From Unio delphinus (taxonomy: Eukaryota > Mollusca > Bivalvia > Unionida > Unionidae), in assembly GCA_029339505.1 (NCBI GenBank), contig JAQISU010000233.1:6247501-6311500 (forward strand): DNA of 64,000 nt, read 5' to 3'. Below the pieces are notes generated by a model. That model was not told the origin of the DNA. It worked only from the letters and a program-made list of their open reading frames with translations, and did no database searches. Position numbers and translations under genes: made by a program. This document shows, in pieces, positions 49,386 through 62,880 of this stretch; the stretch's first letter is position 1; every line of letters starts with the position of its first letter.

Positions 49386-49987
49386 ACTTGAGTGCGTCGT
49401 AGTCGTCAGCCTCGTCTGCAGGTAAGTTGGAGTAAACTTTGCGAGCTGCAACTTGCATAATGGCTGAGATGTTAATTGCCCAGAGTTGCTAATTAATTTT
49501 ATGAACTTCCTCGAGTTTCTAAATTGCCCGAGATAATCGTTAATGGACTCTTCTTTGTCATTGAACCGAGGCATACTTATCAGTACCATTCGGTGGTCGA
49601 TAATAGGTCGTACGCTCTCTCTCTCTCTCTCCCCCCCCCCCCCCAACTCGTACTGGGGTTGTACCCAACGGCGGCCCTAGCTTCAGCCTTTAATTTCTCT
49701 ATTTCGAGAGCATAGCGAACTCTCTTTTGCGATAACTGCTTTCCTGGCCATTTCCGTCTGTGCCTCTTTGTCCACTGCTATCTTGGGCAGCTCCAACTTG
49801 TTCCGTGTCTCTCTGCCCACTGATATCTTGGCCAGCTTAAGCTCTTTCTGTCTCTGTCCACTGCTTGTTCGACCTTCCATTCCTTGATTATCTCCTCCAT
49901 GAAAGCTGCTAGGCAATCTCCCTCGTACCCACAATCTTCCTTGCCCATGACGCGATACTCTCTAACCATCTGTCTTTCTGTAGCCAT
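49386..49987 (-). pseudogene. Ty3/Gypsy gag N-terminal half, broken by SINE-2
   Basis: Start ATG at 49987-49985: MATERQMVREYRVMGK, then AAFMEEIIKEWKVEQ. A frameshift near 49850 leads to a Lys/Glu-rich helical stretch (about 49845-49690), followed by another shift and a GA/G tract (49615-49644). Further along are ISMPRFNDKEESINDYL (about 49590-49540) and, after a shift, a capsid-type segment AARKVYSNLPADEADDYDAL (about 49450-49390) that stops exactly at the SINE-2 insertion. The N-terminal coiled-coil-like part followed by a capsid motif is typical of Gypsy Gag. Same strand as the gag C-half at 42.7-43.4 kb and ending where that half would continue. Confidence 0.75.
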
Positions 49988-50328
49988 TTTATGACGATAC
50001 TAACAGTAAGTGATATACTGTATCGACTTACTAAACGAATGACAGATATTGCACATTCCTAACCCAATATGTACCTGTTGACGCCACTTTCTTCTCCCAG
50101 GTAAGATAATTTGCCCGATATATGCTTTACAATTACTGCAAATAATTGAAAGTCTACCAAGCATGCACATATCGATATATAACATACACAAGATGAAAAA
50201 TCATAACGCTTAAATATACACAGGATGGAAAATATCTCACAACTGTTCACTAATACTTCCTAACAAATAAAACTTACGACTGTAAAGATAATATTTATGT
50301 CAAATTCAGATCCCAGACGAGCTCACAC

Positions 50329-50332
<4 letters not shown>

Positions 50333-50372
<40 letters not shown>
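50333..50372 (+). repeat. (GT)n microsatellite
   Basis: A GT tract of about 40 bp. Confidence 0.97.
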
Positions 50373-50375
<3 letters not shown>

Positions 50376-51566
50376 GAAACGAATGTGATGAAACCAGTAA
50401 CATTCATTGATATATGCGTTGTTTCCTTTTCAGTTCGCTTTTGTGTTTAAAATATGTATCGTTTTAAGGGTGGCTGTCGTCATTAGGGACAGCAGTTTTA
50501 GTATTGCTGTTTATATCAATATATGCACACAATTATACTTACCAACACAATTTCATTGTATATATCTTTTAATTAAGGAAATGTATTATCCACGTAGTAT
50601 AAATGTAATCAACCAGTGCTGCTCTTTTCAACACTGTAATTATAATGAACATAATGCATTATTTTATGTTCTAAGCTGTCATTCAAAATTACGAAAAACT
50701 GACATTGAAATAAACATAATTTTTCTCTTCTTTTTTCTTAACTTTGCTACTGATTAACGCATCAGAATCAAAAGAGGTTAATAAAGTCACTAATGTATGA
50801 TACAAACACAGCAAATAAAACCCAAAACAAAACAATCTTTAATACATTATTTTTAAACTTATGGAATATATATGCAACATTTTTAGATTCTACATGTATA
50901 ATATCTCAGCAACTAAGCAGAGCGTAATTTTATGCGCTTAAAATTTTTTAAGAAATATTCACTTTCCTACATACAGCCCTCTCTATTTATATGTAAAAAC
51001 ATATAAGAATACTTCATCGACATTACTTAATTGGGAATTGGGAGGAGGCTGGCAGTTTCCTTGGAATTTTCATCAAAAAATATTCAGGGTATATCTATCA
51101 GTGATAAAATGCAAAACAATGTGTGGATTATACTGTTCTAGAAAGATTCATCAAATTTGATAATATGATTCATACAGTCTGCGAGCTTTAACTAAATATT
51201 GGAATGCACATCTATATTCAGATGAACGCATTTAATGCCTGGTACAGGGTTTTCAGTAAGAACAATGCTAATAATAATAACACTGAAGACTGAACGACAT
51301 TAATCCGGTTCGCCTCGTGCGAATGGATGTTTTTAGATACTGATCTCATTGCTTGTGACGTTTCACAGAGGTAGAAACGTACAAGCGCTTTAACGGTATC
51401 TTTTCCCGATCTTACTAGCACGTATTTTGTACTCCCATTTCCATTTGATATGTGTGAAACAAAACGAAATTTGATTGTGCCGATAATTACCAGCATTTGC
51501 CACTGATTATTTTCAAAACGGCAGTGTATGTGAAACATAAAGCCGATATATGCTGAACTTCTGGAT
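50373..51566. other. No convincing gene
   Basis: Two open frames just over 100 codons (50407-50757 plus, 51218-51538 minus) show no recognisable domain; the second begins with ATG. Confidence 0.45.
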
Positions 51567-52007
51567 CTAACCCAGTTTTACGACAAAATCATAATTCCCA
51601 GCATGGTCATTAGAATTCCGGACGTTACGGAATTCACATGTTGGTGTTATTTTTCGGTACCCCCAGTATCCTGGAGGTTTGCTCTTTTCTCTAATGCCTA
51701 TACAGAAATTATTAACCTTAGATTGCAAAATTAACAGTGATAATGGGTTAACAGAGTGGTCTGAGGTTATAATAGACCCCTGTCTCGATAATGATTTTGT
51801 ATAGCATTTACCACAATCGTAATTATACAGCAAAGCATCATAACGTTTTCGGTTCAACAATCCTTGCAATTTTCTATAGTGTAACGGTGGTAAGGGTGGT
51901 AATGTATAGAGGCAAAGAAATGTTATGATTTTGTTGATAAATACCTCTAACTTTGTGATATATTTGTAATTCAGATAGAATCCATAATTTGTAGCATGAC
52001 TATAATA
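51567..52007 (-). CDS. Unrecognised stop-free frame, possible exon
   Basis: A stop-free minus-strand frame of 147 codons, among the longest outside transposon and repeat sequence. It contains no ATG, so it could only be an exon or a fragment. Visible features are TLPPLPPLHYRKLQGLL, DCGKCYTK and PGYWGYRKITPTCEF. Acceptor and donor sites are not convincing. It may be non-coding repeat sequence that happens to be open. I cannot assign a function. Confidence 0.2.
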   Translation of the reverse strand, partial: YYSHATNYGFYLNYKYITKLEVFINKIITFLCLYTLPPLPPLHYRKLQGLLNRKRYDALLYNYDCGKCYTKSLSRQGSIITSDHSVNPLSLLILQSKVNNFCIGIREKSKPPGYWGYRKITPTCEFRNVRNSNDHAGNYDFVVKLG

Positions 52008-52496
52008 TTATGAACAATCAAACACATTTGACATAATTACATCTGATATCTAGTGTTTGCTGATTTAATTATTTGCATTCTTTGCATGTTTAAAATATAC
52101 TGTGGCTTCTTTAAGGGGTGGGTGAGCACGGTTCATCAACACCATTAACGTCACTGTGCAGGCAAAATAAAAGGCCTTGTTTAAGGACACATAACAGTAA
52201 CCCATTGCTACATCAATGGCATGTATATGATAACTGAGTGAACATCTGCAACACACAATTTTCGTTTTATCTTTAATCATAAACTTTAATTAAAGCAGTC
52301 TTCGATGTCAATGTTTGCCAACACGCCTTTCAAGAAATGAAATGGTAATTAACATCGTTCGTTTTCGTTTTCGTCTTGCTATGTTTGATTAGAACGGATT
52401 AGCATATTTTGATCAGGTTTCCTAAGTTAAGAAATATCAGGTAGAGGTATAAGTAACCCGGAGATTTAAATTCACTCGGGAGGTATCAATAACAGA

Positions 52497-53408
<912 letters not shown>

Positions 53409-53590
53409 GAGATGACGTAGCGCAGTTGTTACTGCATTTAACTTTTAATACAAGTGTCGTCGGTTCGATACCGCCTTCCTAGGTCAGCCTGTGTGCGCTG
53501 TATCGACGTGTCCTTGGGAAAGTCACGTGGCTCCCACTTGTATGTCATACGACAACTACAAAAATATGAATTAAAGTGCCATTGTAACAG
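53409..53590 (+). mobile_element. SINE-3-like tRNA-derived fragment
   Basis: A box TAGCGCAGTTG (53418-53428) and B box GGTTCGATACC (53462-53472) sit at tRNA-like spacing. The body tgtccttgggaaagtcac is a word seen in many animal SINEs. Only one copy was noticed here, and its 3' end is unclear. Confidence 0.55.
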
Positions 53591-55204
<1,614 letters not shown>

Positions 55205-55432
55205 GTATATGCACACTGAGTAAATATACACTTAGACTTTGCTGTGACGCCCATTCGAGGAAAGTAGAGGTTATTTTTAAATTGTAAACATCCCTCCTCA
55301 AACGCTTAACCTGATCCTGCCCATAAAATATCCATCACAACACAACATCGTGTATTAATTTTTTATTCTCGGTTAGCACTGTATTCTTAAAGTTTCATAA
55401 GTAATCATGAATAAATTTGTTGTCCAATTATG

Positions 55433-55759
55433 TTTGTTTGTTTGTTTGTTTGATTAGGATTTTTAACGTAGCTTTAACAATTTTTCAGTCATATCGCTAC
55501 GATGTCTGCTGTGAGGCAGTTTATAGTGATGTCTAGCACTGAGGCATCATGCCGCAGACATGTAGCATGATGTCTCACCCAGTCACATTATCCTGACACC
55601 AGGCCGACCAGTCCTAACACTAACCTCTTAATGCTGAGCGTCAAGCGAGGCAGCTGTTAGTACCATTTTTGTAAGTCTTTGGTATGACTCGGCCGGGGAT
55701 CGAACCCACGACCTCCCGCTTCCGCGGCGAACGCTCTAACCACTAGGCCACCGGAGCGG
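55433..55759 (-). mobile_element. SINE-1, full length with target-site duplication
   Basis: The minus strand gives accgctccggtggcctagtg, B box GGTTCGATCCC, all body blocks and a (CAAA)n tail (plus-strand tttgtttgtttg at 55433-55452). The direct repeat tgtccaattatg at 55421-55432 and 55760-55771 marks the insertion; its first base may belong to the element. This is among the least degraded copies in the window. Confidence 0.93.
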
Positions 55760-55846
55760 TGTCCAATTATGAAATACGTTTACATTTAAATATTCATTAG
55801 AGAGACTTAAATCAGCTCACTTTCAAGCTCAATTTCAGAGCGACCT

Positions 55847-55851
<5 letters not shown>

Positions 55852-55914
<63 letters not shown>
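55852..55914 (+). repeat. (GA)n microsatellite
   Basis: A GA tract of about 62 bp. Confidence 0.97.
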
Positions 55915-55924
<10 letters not shown>

Positions 55925-56289
55925 GGAGTGGATGAGGCATTGAGCAAAATCCCGAGGGAGACGAAAAGGAAGACATGCTTAGCAGCCTGAAAACAGCTGA
56001 CAAAGCTATACATATAGTTCAAACAAGGCAGAGAAGAATGTGGGTAATTATTTATTTACATCTTGCAAAACAAGTATTGATACATATTGAAAAATGTTTG
56101 GTACTAAGTAACTTGGCTAAGACTCTAGTATCTACGTCTATAGTGTTTTACACAACTTATAAAGTGCACATTTGTATTATTTATTGTATCAAACAATGTA
56201 TGTTTAAACTGATTTACTCTTTGTTGCTTCTCACCACAACATCCCAATATCATTTGATAAAGGAAGACCCTGCTCTGGTGCCACATAAC

Positions 56290-56932
56290 TAAAATCAAGA
56301 GATCTTCTACTTCGCCAAAACTAGAGCTGATGGTAGTTCTTGAGGCGCCAGGTTCAAGCTCAGCTACTGCAATGAACAAAAACATGTATCTTGCACCATC
56401 TGTCATTTGTAATCTGCTAACATATTAATACAGTTATTCTATTATCATTAATGGTGGTAAATTTTCCATACATAAAATCTTTACTGACATGTTTATTGAT
56501 AGAGTGTTATGGAATTGTTTATACCTGATGTGCATGTATTGTACCTGAATTTACCAAAGACTTGAGAAGGAGAGTAAAACTGTACAAGTATCATGTGCAC
56601 ATATCTTATCAATGCTAATTTACTCAGATCTTCAAATGAAAAATATATAAAGTAATTTATTCTTAAGTTGAAAATAAAAACATTTAAAGCAGTCTTCACA
56701 TTTTTCTTTTTAATACCATGAAATTGTTGCAATCCTGAAATTTAAGTATTACTCCACACTGTTTAGGAATCTTTGGTCCAAGAGAACCTGTGCCAATGGT
56801 TTCAGCACTTTTTGGGATTAAGCCAAGGTTTTGCCCGCTCTTCAGTCTAAAATCAAGGTACATGTAGATTTGTATCAATGCCTTGGCCATGTAAGAGGAT
56901 CGTCTCATGTTGATCTCTGTTGTCATGGTGAC
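56290..56932 (-). CDS. Possible exons of an unrecognised minus-strand gene
   Basis: Three segments read as plausible protein: 56926-56698 (MTTEINMRRSSYMAKALIQ, then LGLIPKSAETIGTGSLGPK), about 56635-56550 (LSKLALIRYVHMILVQFYSP, followed by TTTG-gtaaat, a fair donor), and about 56392-56300 (ELEPGASRTTISSSFGEVED, preceded by ttttgttcattgcag, a fair acceptor). The last two would join in frame. No family is recognised, and the first-to-second junction is not convincing. A transposon or pseudogene origin is equally possible. Confidence 0.2.
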
Positions 56933-57120
56933 CCCATATTGATAACGACAGCTTGATTTATATCATCAAGCGAAGGCTACTGTACATTGTAGATTTGGCT
57001 AATAGTTAATGTAGCAGGATTACAGTTTTGCACAGATCAATGTTCCTTAAATATTCTACATTACTTGGACATTTCAAATAAATTACGGTTAATAGAGTTC
57101 ATACCTAGAAGAGTTGGGAA

Positions 57121-57148
57121 TGTGTGTGTGTATATATATATATATATA

Positions 57149-57227
<79 letters not shown>
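57121..57227 (+). repeat. Compound (GT)n(AT)n microsatellite
   Basis: A short GT run passes into an AT tract of about 95 bp with one C interruption. Confidence 0.97.
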
Positions 57228-57231
<4 letters not shown>

Positions 57232-58398
57232 AGATCAGAATTATGCCCTGTAGCTTTGATTTCATGCAAAAATATGCAGTAGCAAATATTTACATATATC
57301 TGTTTCAAATACAAGAACTGAACACTCACTCAAAAATTGTTCATAGCTGTTAGCAGTCTTGCACGAAAACCAAAACTGGTTCATTATGTCTTGGGATCAT
57401 TTTAATAAAGCCAAATTTTCCTTTTGTTTGTCAACCTTGAAAAGAAGGAAGATAAAATAAAGTTAAAAGTGCATGAAGAGCAATCGTTAAAACAGAAACA
57501 GCTTTCCAATTAAAGTTTTATAACAGTAAAGACTGAAAAGCAACAAGGTCTGTAAAAATCAACAAATCATTTAATTACCACTAAAAACATGAAAGCTTAA
57601 AAGGAACTTATAGTATTGTGAAATAAATCTCAAATACGTTATATTACTAGTCCTAATGAATAAGGTTCTAATTTAATGCCAGTGGTGTCCAAACAAAACT
57701 TCACCTTAGTATTTTGTTTCAATTAAATATGTAATTTGTGGATTCATCATGAGTTAAGTCGATAGATGGGAAGAGGGTGTTAGCAAGAACTGCATATGGG
57801 ATATAGCTATAAATGGGAAACTGCATAAAGAAAGCATATGAAGTTTGAAGTCACAATTCTAATATACAAGCACTGGACCTCTAAGTAATTAGTGTGTGTG
57901 GGGGGGGGGGAGGACAGCACTGATTTATTATTGGGTTAGCCAGCACAGTATACTGGAACTTTTTTGCCTAACCAAAACATTGACAGTTCAAATTATGTTT
58001 TTTTTCCATGAATCGGGTAGCACTGTTAAAGTACCCTACCCACTTCTGAAAAAGCGAAATTCAAGGTTTTGTTCTAATTCAAACTAAGAAAAACATGAAG
58101 TGGGAACTCAACCGGGTGGCACAGTTATAGTAATGCCCTTTATCAGCATTGCATTTGTTACATGATTTGACAAGTGTAAGACCTTCCCCCCCCCCCACAA
58201 TAACAACAAAAGCTCTGTAATAAATGTGTCATTTGTACCTTCCTGTCGACAGCTAATACTTCAGATACTGAAGGTGTTTTCATTCTGTCTGTATGTTACA
58301 AAAGCACTTGGCCAGGTGTTGATGCGAAGCATGAAGATGTACTGGTCATCGGTTCTGGTGCTTGGGTTCAACTTTTGCTATATTCATTGTAACTTCAT
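57228..58398. other. No gene seen
   Basis: Short frames; C runs at 58188-58197 and G runs at 57900-57911. Confidence 0.5.
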
Positions 58399-58474
58399 AA
58401 CCTAAATATATGAATTCAATATTGATTTTGTATTATAACCTAAATATATGAATTCAATATTGATTTTGTATTAT
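58399..58474 (+). repeat. 38-bp tandem duplication
   Basis: The 38-bp unit beginning aacctaaatatatgaattca occurs twice without a visible difference. Confidence 0.95.
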
Positions 58475-59673
58475 AATGTATGTTTTAAATCTGTATATGT
58501 ATGCAAGAATACATAATAATAGATCTTTACAAAATTGGCATCAATAAAACTAACATGACTACAGTTCAAAACTTTAACTGATAACATTAGAACCTGCCAG
58601 CCATATATTCTGGTAACACTACAACATCCTCTCCTATCACGACTAGAATTCATTTCGTAATTGTAGTCAATACAGTGCTTTATAATTTATAATACATTTA
58701 TTAGCAGTTGAAAAAAATAATAACAATAAAATCTACTGTAAGCATGATATCAAAAGTGTACTAGATCAATTCTACATTCAGATACAGAAAACCATGTATT
58801 ATTGTGTTCTACACGTGTACAGGATAAGGTTACAAAAGGTCTGTCGAGTTTGCGATCACTCGGTATTATTCGCTAAATGATGACGAATATAGCCATTCTG
58901 TGTCACACAAAAAAATGGGAAAATGTTTTAAAACTACAATTTCGCTCAATTATTAACAAAAACAAACAACCTTGTCATTGTTATATTGTACCTAGATTAT
59001 TACGTCTTATTGCATTTCAGGATTCTATCACGTACGACATGTTATAGATTGTGATTGAGGTATAGGCCCCAAAATAAATTCTATCTACTAGAGAGTTTGC
59101 CTAATGTTGGAATCAGCTACAATGACAGCTTTGTCTGGTATTCTTGTCTTGAACCCCAAAATCCAGTCGGGAACTGCCAGAACTGGACGCTGATGGCTCC
59201 CACTGCAGATACTGAGTTTGCAATATATGACTGCGCCGATGTAATTAAATATTAAAAAGCAGGAACAACCTTGCACTGTTGGTCAGTAATATTTTCTTCC
59301 AATTGAACATTAAATTTGATGTAAACAATTGATTAAACGTTCTAAAGGAAAATTCAGAGTTAAAGCTTAAATGTCAAATCGTTCAGTATGATCTGATTGC
59401 AGAAATATTTTCACGATGGTTCCTTTATTGATTATTTTTTGATAATCAATTAATTGATAATTAAATATGCAGTTTGAAAATTTTATAATTGAAAGAAGTG
59501 TGATTTTGGTTTTCGTTTGCATAATTATATCAGGTATTATTTTAAGCTGGTACAAATTGTACACGATAAATATTGAATAAATAAGTAATTAAAAAGAGAC
59601 ATTGTTATTGCCCAATACAAATTGAAAAAGTTCGGATACTTGTCGTTCGTGTCATTGACCAAAAGGTGAAGAA

Positions 59674-59675
<2 letters not shown>
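58475..59675. other. No convincing gene
   Basis: Frames of about 65 codons at 59055-59255 (plus) and 59088-59276 (minus) overlap on opposite strands. Neither has a recognised domain. Confidence 0.45.

Positions 59676-59761
<86 letters not shown>
59676..59761 (+). repeat. (AT)n microsatellite
   Basis: An AT tract of about 85 bp. Confidence 0.97.
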
Positions 59762-59764
<3 letters not shown>

Positions 59765-59889
59765 CACGGGTCAATCTGCTATTATTATGTAGCGGAAAAT
59801 AACTATTCATCCGACTGACGCTAAAATGTATTGCATTCCATGAAACATAATGACTTATTTAATTAATAACTTTGAGGATGACACTATCA

Positions 59890-59894
59890 ATCTC

Positions 59895-59949
<55 letters not shown>
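59890..59949 (+). repeat. (CT)n microsatellite
   Basis: A CT tract of about 58 bp with one interruption. Confidence 0.97.
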
Positions 59950-59953
<4 letters not shown>

Positions 59954-62097
59954 GAGATAAGAATTAAATTAGACCATTAAGCATGCGTTCCGTAAGACAC
60001 GGATGGGGCTAATTTAAATCTTGTAATTATTCCCTTCCCCTCCCTCCCAATTCGGTTTTGTAGTGGTATGGCTTACGATTGTTCTGGTCTCCGTTGTGGA
60101 TGTCTTTTACTGTCGCTGCACTGGAAGATGTCGCGGGAACGTAATCTACATAGGTACAAAGGAGACCAAAGACGTTTATTTTACAAGAAAGGTGTGTTCA
60201 CGATGAGCAGACCTCAACGTGTAAATTGTCCTCGCGATGAGCAAACATCAACAATTATTTAGTTTAAATCCAGTCTGAAGACGATTCGCATTGAGATAAC
60301 ATTTATAAACGTTCAAAAGACGACAAATAGATGAATAGTGATACTGTATTAGGCGTCAGTGCTTTTCCGTCTAAGATTACAAGTTGATAGAAAATTAACC
60401 AGGCAAGAAACCACAACATGTCTCTGTATTTTTTTATCTGGAAAGCAACATTAGCTGCATTGGTTGATTGGTTATCTTGTTATCATCAGTTGTAACAAAA
60501 GTTACTTTTCTCGATCCCAACTCTGGTATCATATTCGTAGATAGAGCAGACGGAAGATTATAACTGAAGATAAATACAGTATTTTAGTAGGACATGGAAA
60601 TCATCCAAGTCATCGCTAGAATATGAGATTGTAATCCAATTGCCAATCAAAACTACCTTTCAAAAGTAGTGAAAAATGACATTGATTGAAATAAAATCTC
60701 ATGTTCCTATACAAGTTTAAGAGATGTATGATTTCCATGAAGACAAGAACTTATGCGGAAATATTTAAATTCTTTCATTACATCGTTGAAAATACAGAAA
60801 CTACGATACGACCTAAAGCGATATTACTTTTGTCTTGTTTAACCATATATGTAAATACTTTATAAACTAGCGTTTCTTTAGTTAAATATATTTATAACTT
60901 TAAGTATGATGTAAAGGTAAGGAAGGATACACCTGGATAGTGAACTTTTCGATGAGTCCTCAAATGTCCTGGAGACTGGATAATTGCTTCTAATTTTCTA
61001 CTACTTAAATTCTGCAATAGTCCAGTAGAATGGGTGATTGTTCCTTACCTTCCTACTGGATACGCCTGCAATATTCCAGCAGAATGGATGATTGCTTTTA
61101 ATCTTACTACCGGCAATTACTAGGAATGGATAACTACCTTCTCGTTGGCCAAATAAAAAAAAAAAAAAGTTATCAATAAATACAGGACGTCATTTTCTTT
61201 TAACCAATGAGAAGACAGTATTCCATTCAGCGGGATCTCATTTGCATAATAAGCAGACGTGATTAGGGCCATATCGAGCGGCAGCATGGGAAAATGATTT
61301 GGCATTCCTTACAGGTAGGATATTAAGTCCAACCTTAGGTAGGGATACACAGTCGAATGCCTGAGCTAAACATCGGCACCAGGTTTATTAAGCTACACAA
61401 AGCGTAGCTTGAAATATCATTGTTTATTCTTAAATAGTTCGCGCGATTTATGAGAGAGCCCCAGTGGTAGGGATATGTTAACTGTAACAAAAACACCATT
61501 CGTTGTACAAAATATGCATGTCTTCTAAAGGACCATGCCTTCATTAGATTTAGGTTGAAAATTCCCATAGTATTTCCTTCTTCAAGACTCCACTCTTATG
61601 TTGATATTTTATTTTGTTAAGGTCACTTGTACTAATCCAGTAATCTTTGTTTATCAGGTCAAGTATCGGCTTCACCGACTTTTAGAAGGCCGATATTACA
61701 AATACAGCATAATCAACTTGCTTCAGAGGTGTAGCGTAATAATGAGAAAATGAATGCATCTTGGGAGAAATGTGAACTTGAACGTTAAAGTTGTAAATTA
61801 CATATTTTAGATATTGACTATGAACGGAATGTAGAGATTGAAATTGATATGAAATTACTGTACCCATGACAAGTTAGAGCACATGTATATGAATCGATTT
61901 CAACTGTTATATATAATCCGTGGCATATAGGGGGTGGAGATAAGTGTCAGGCACAAATATAAAAACGTAACCATGACAATTCAGGGGATAAATTATAAAT
62001 AAAATTTACATTGAGACACATCTAATAATTTACCCTATGAAAATTAAAAAAATTCCTTCTCTATTTATATCGAATAAAATTTCTTCCACTATTATTA
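59950..62097. other. No gene; one degenerate repeat
   Basis: At 60968-61140 a unit of about 54 bp (words tggatgattgctt, ctactggat, ccagcagaatgg) recurs about three times with many differences. Otherwise short frames only. Confidence 0.5.
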
Positions 62098-62880
62098 AAA
62101 TGTGTAATTATCCCGTTGTAATCATGCCTACGTATACCATGGTACCACTAAAATGTGGAATCATGATATTGTTCTCATGCCCATGTTTATCATGGTACCA
62201 CTAAGATGTGGAATCATGATATTGTTCTCATGCCCATGTTTATCATGGTACCACTAAGATGTGGAATCATGATATTGTTCTCATGCCCATGTTTATCATG
62301 GTACCACTAAGATGTGGAATCATGATATTGTTCTCATGCCCATGTTTACCATGGTACCACTAAAATGTGTCATCATTATATTGTTCTTATGCCTATGTAT
62401 ACAATGGTACAACTAAAATATGTGATCATGATATTGTTCTTATGCCCATGTTTACCATGGTACCACTAAAATGTGTCATCATTTTGTTGTTCTCATGCGT
62501 ATGTATACAATGGTACAACTAAAATCTGATCATATTGTTCTCATGCCCATATTTATCATGGTGCCACTAAAATGTGGATTCATGATATTGTTCTCATGCC
62601 CATGTTTATCATGGTACCACTAAAATGTGTAATCATTATATTGTTCTTATGCCCATGTTTATCATGGTTTCACTAAGATGTGGAATCATTTTATTGTTAT
62701 CATGCCTATGTATACCATGGTACCACTAAAATGTTAATCGGCCTGTTGTTAGTATGCTAATGAATAAATGGTACTACTGGAATATGTCATCAGCCTGTTA
62801 TTCTAATGCTTATTTGTACCATGGTCGAAATTAAATGTTTTATCATCCTGGTATTATCATGCTTATATACGTCATTGTAC
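62098..62880 (+). repeat. 53-bp tandem array, about 14 units
   Basis: The unit contains catgcccatgtttatcatgg, taccactaagatgtgg and aatcatgatattgttct. The central units (62150-62340) are nearly identical, while units toward both ends diverge, especially on the right. There is no spacer between units and no open frame across the array. Confidence 0.95.

Noticed and set aside
59055..59276. Small protein gene
   Set aside because: Frames of similar length are open on both strands and neither has a recognised domain or start context.
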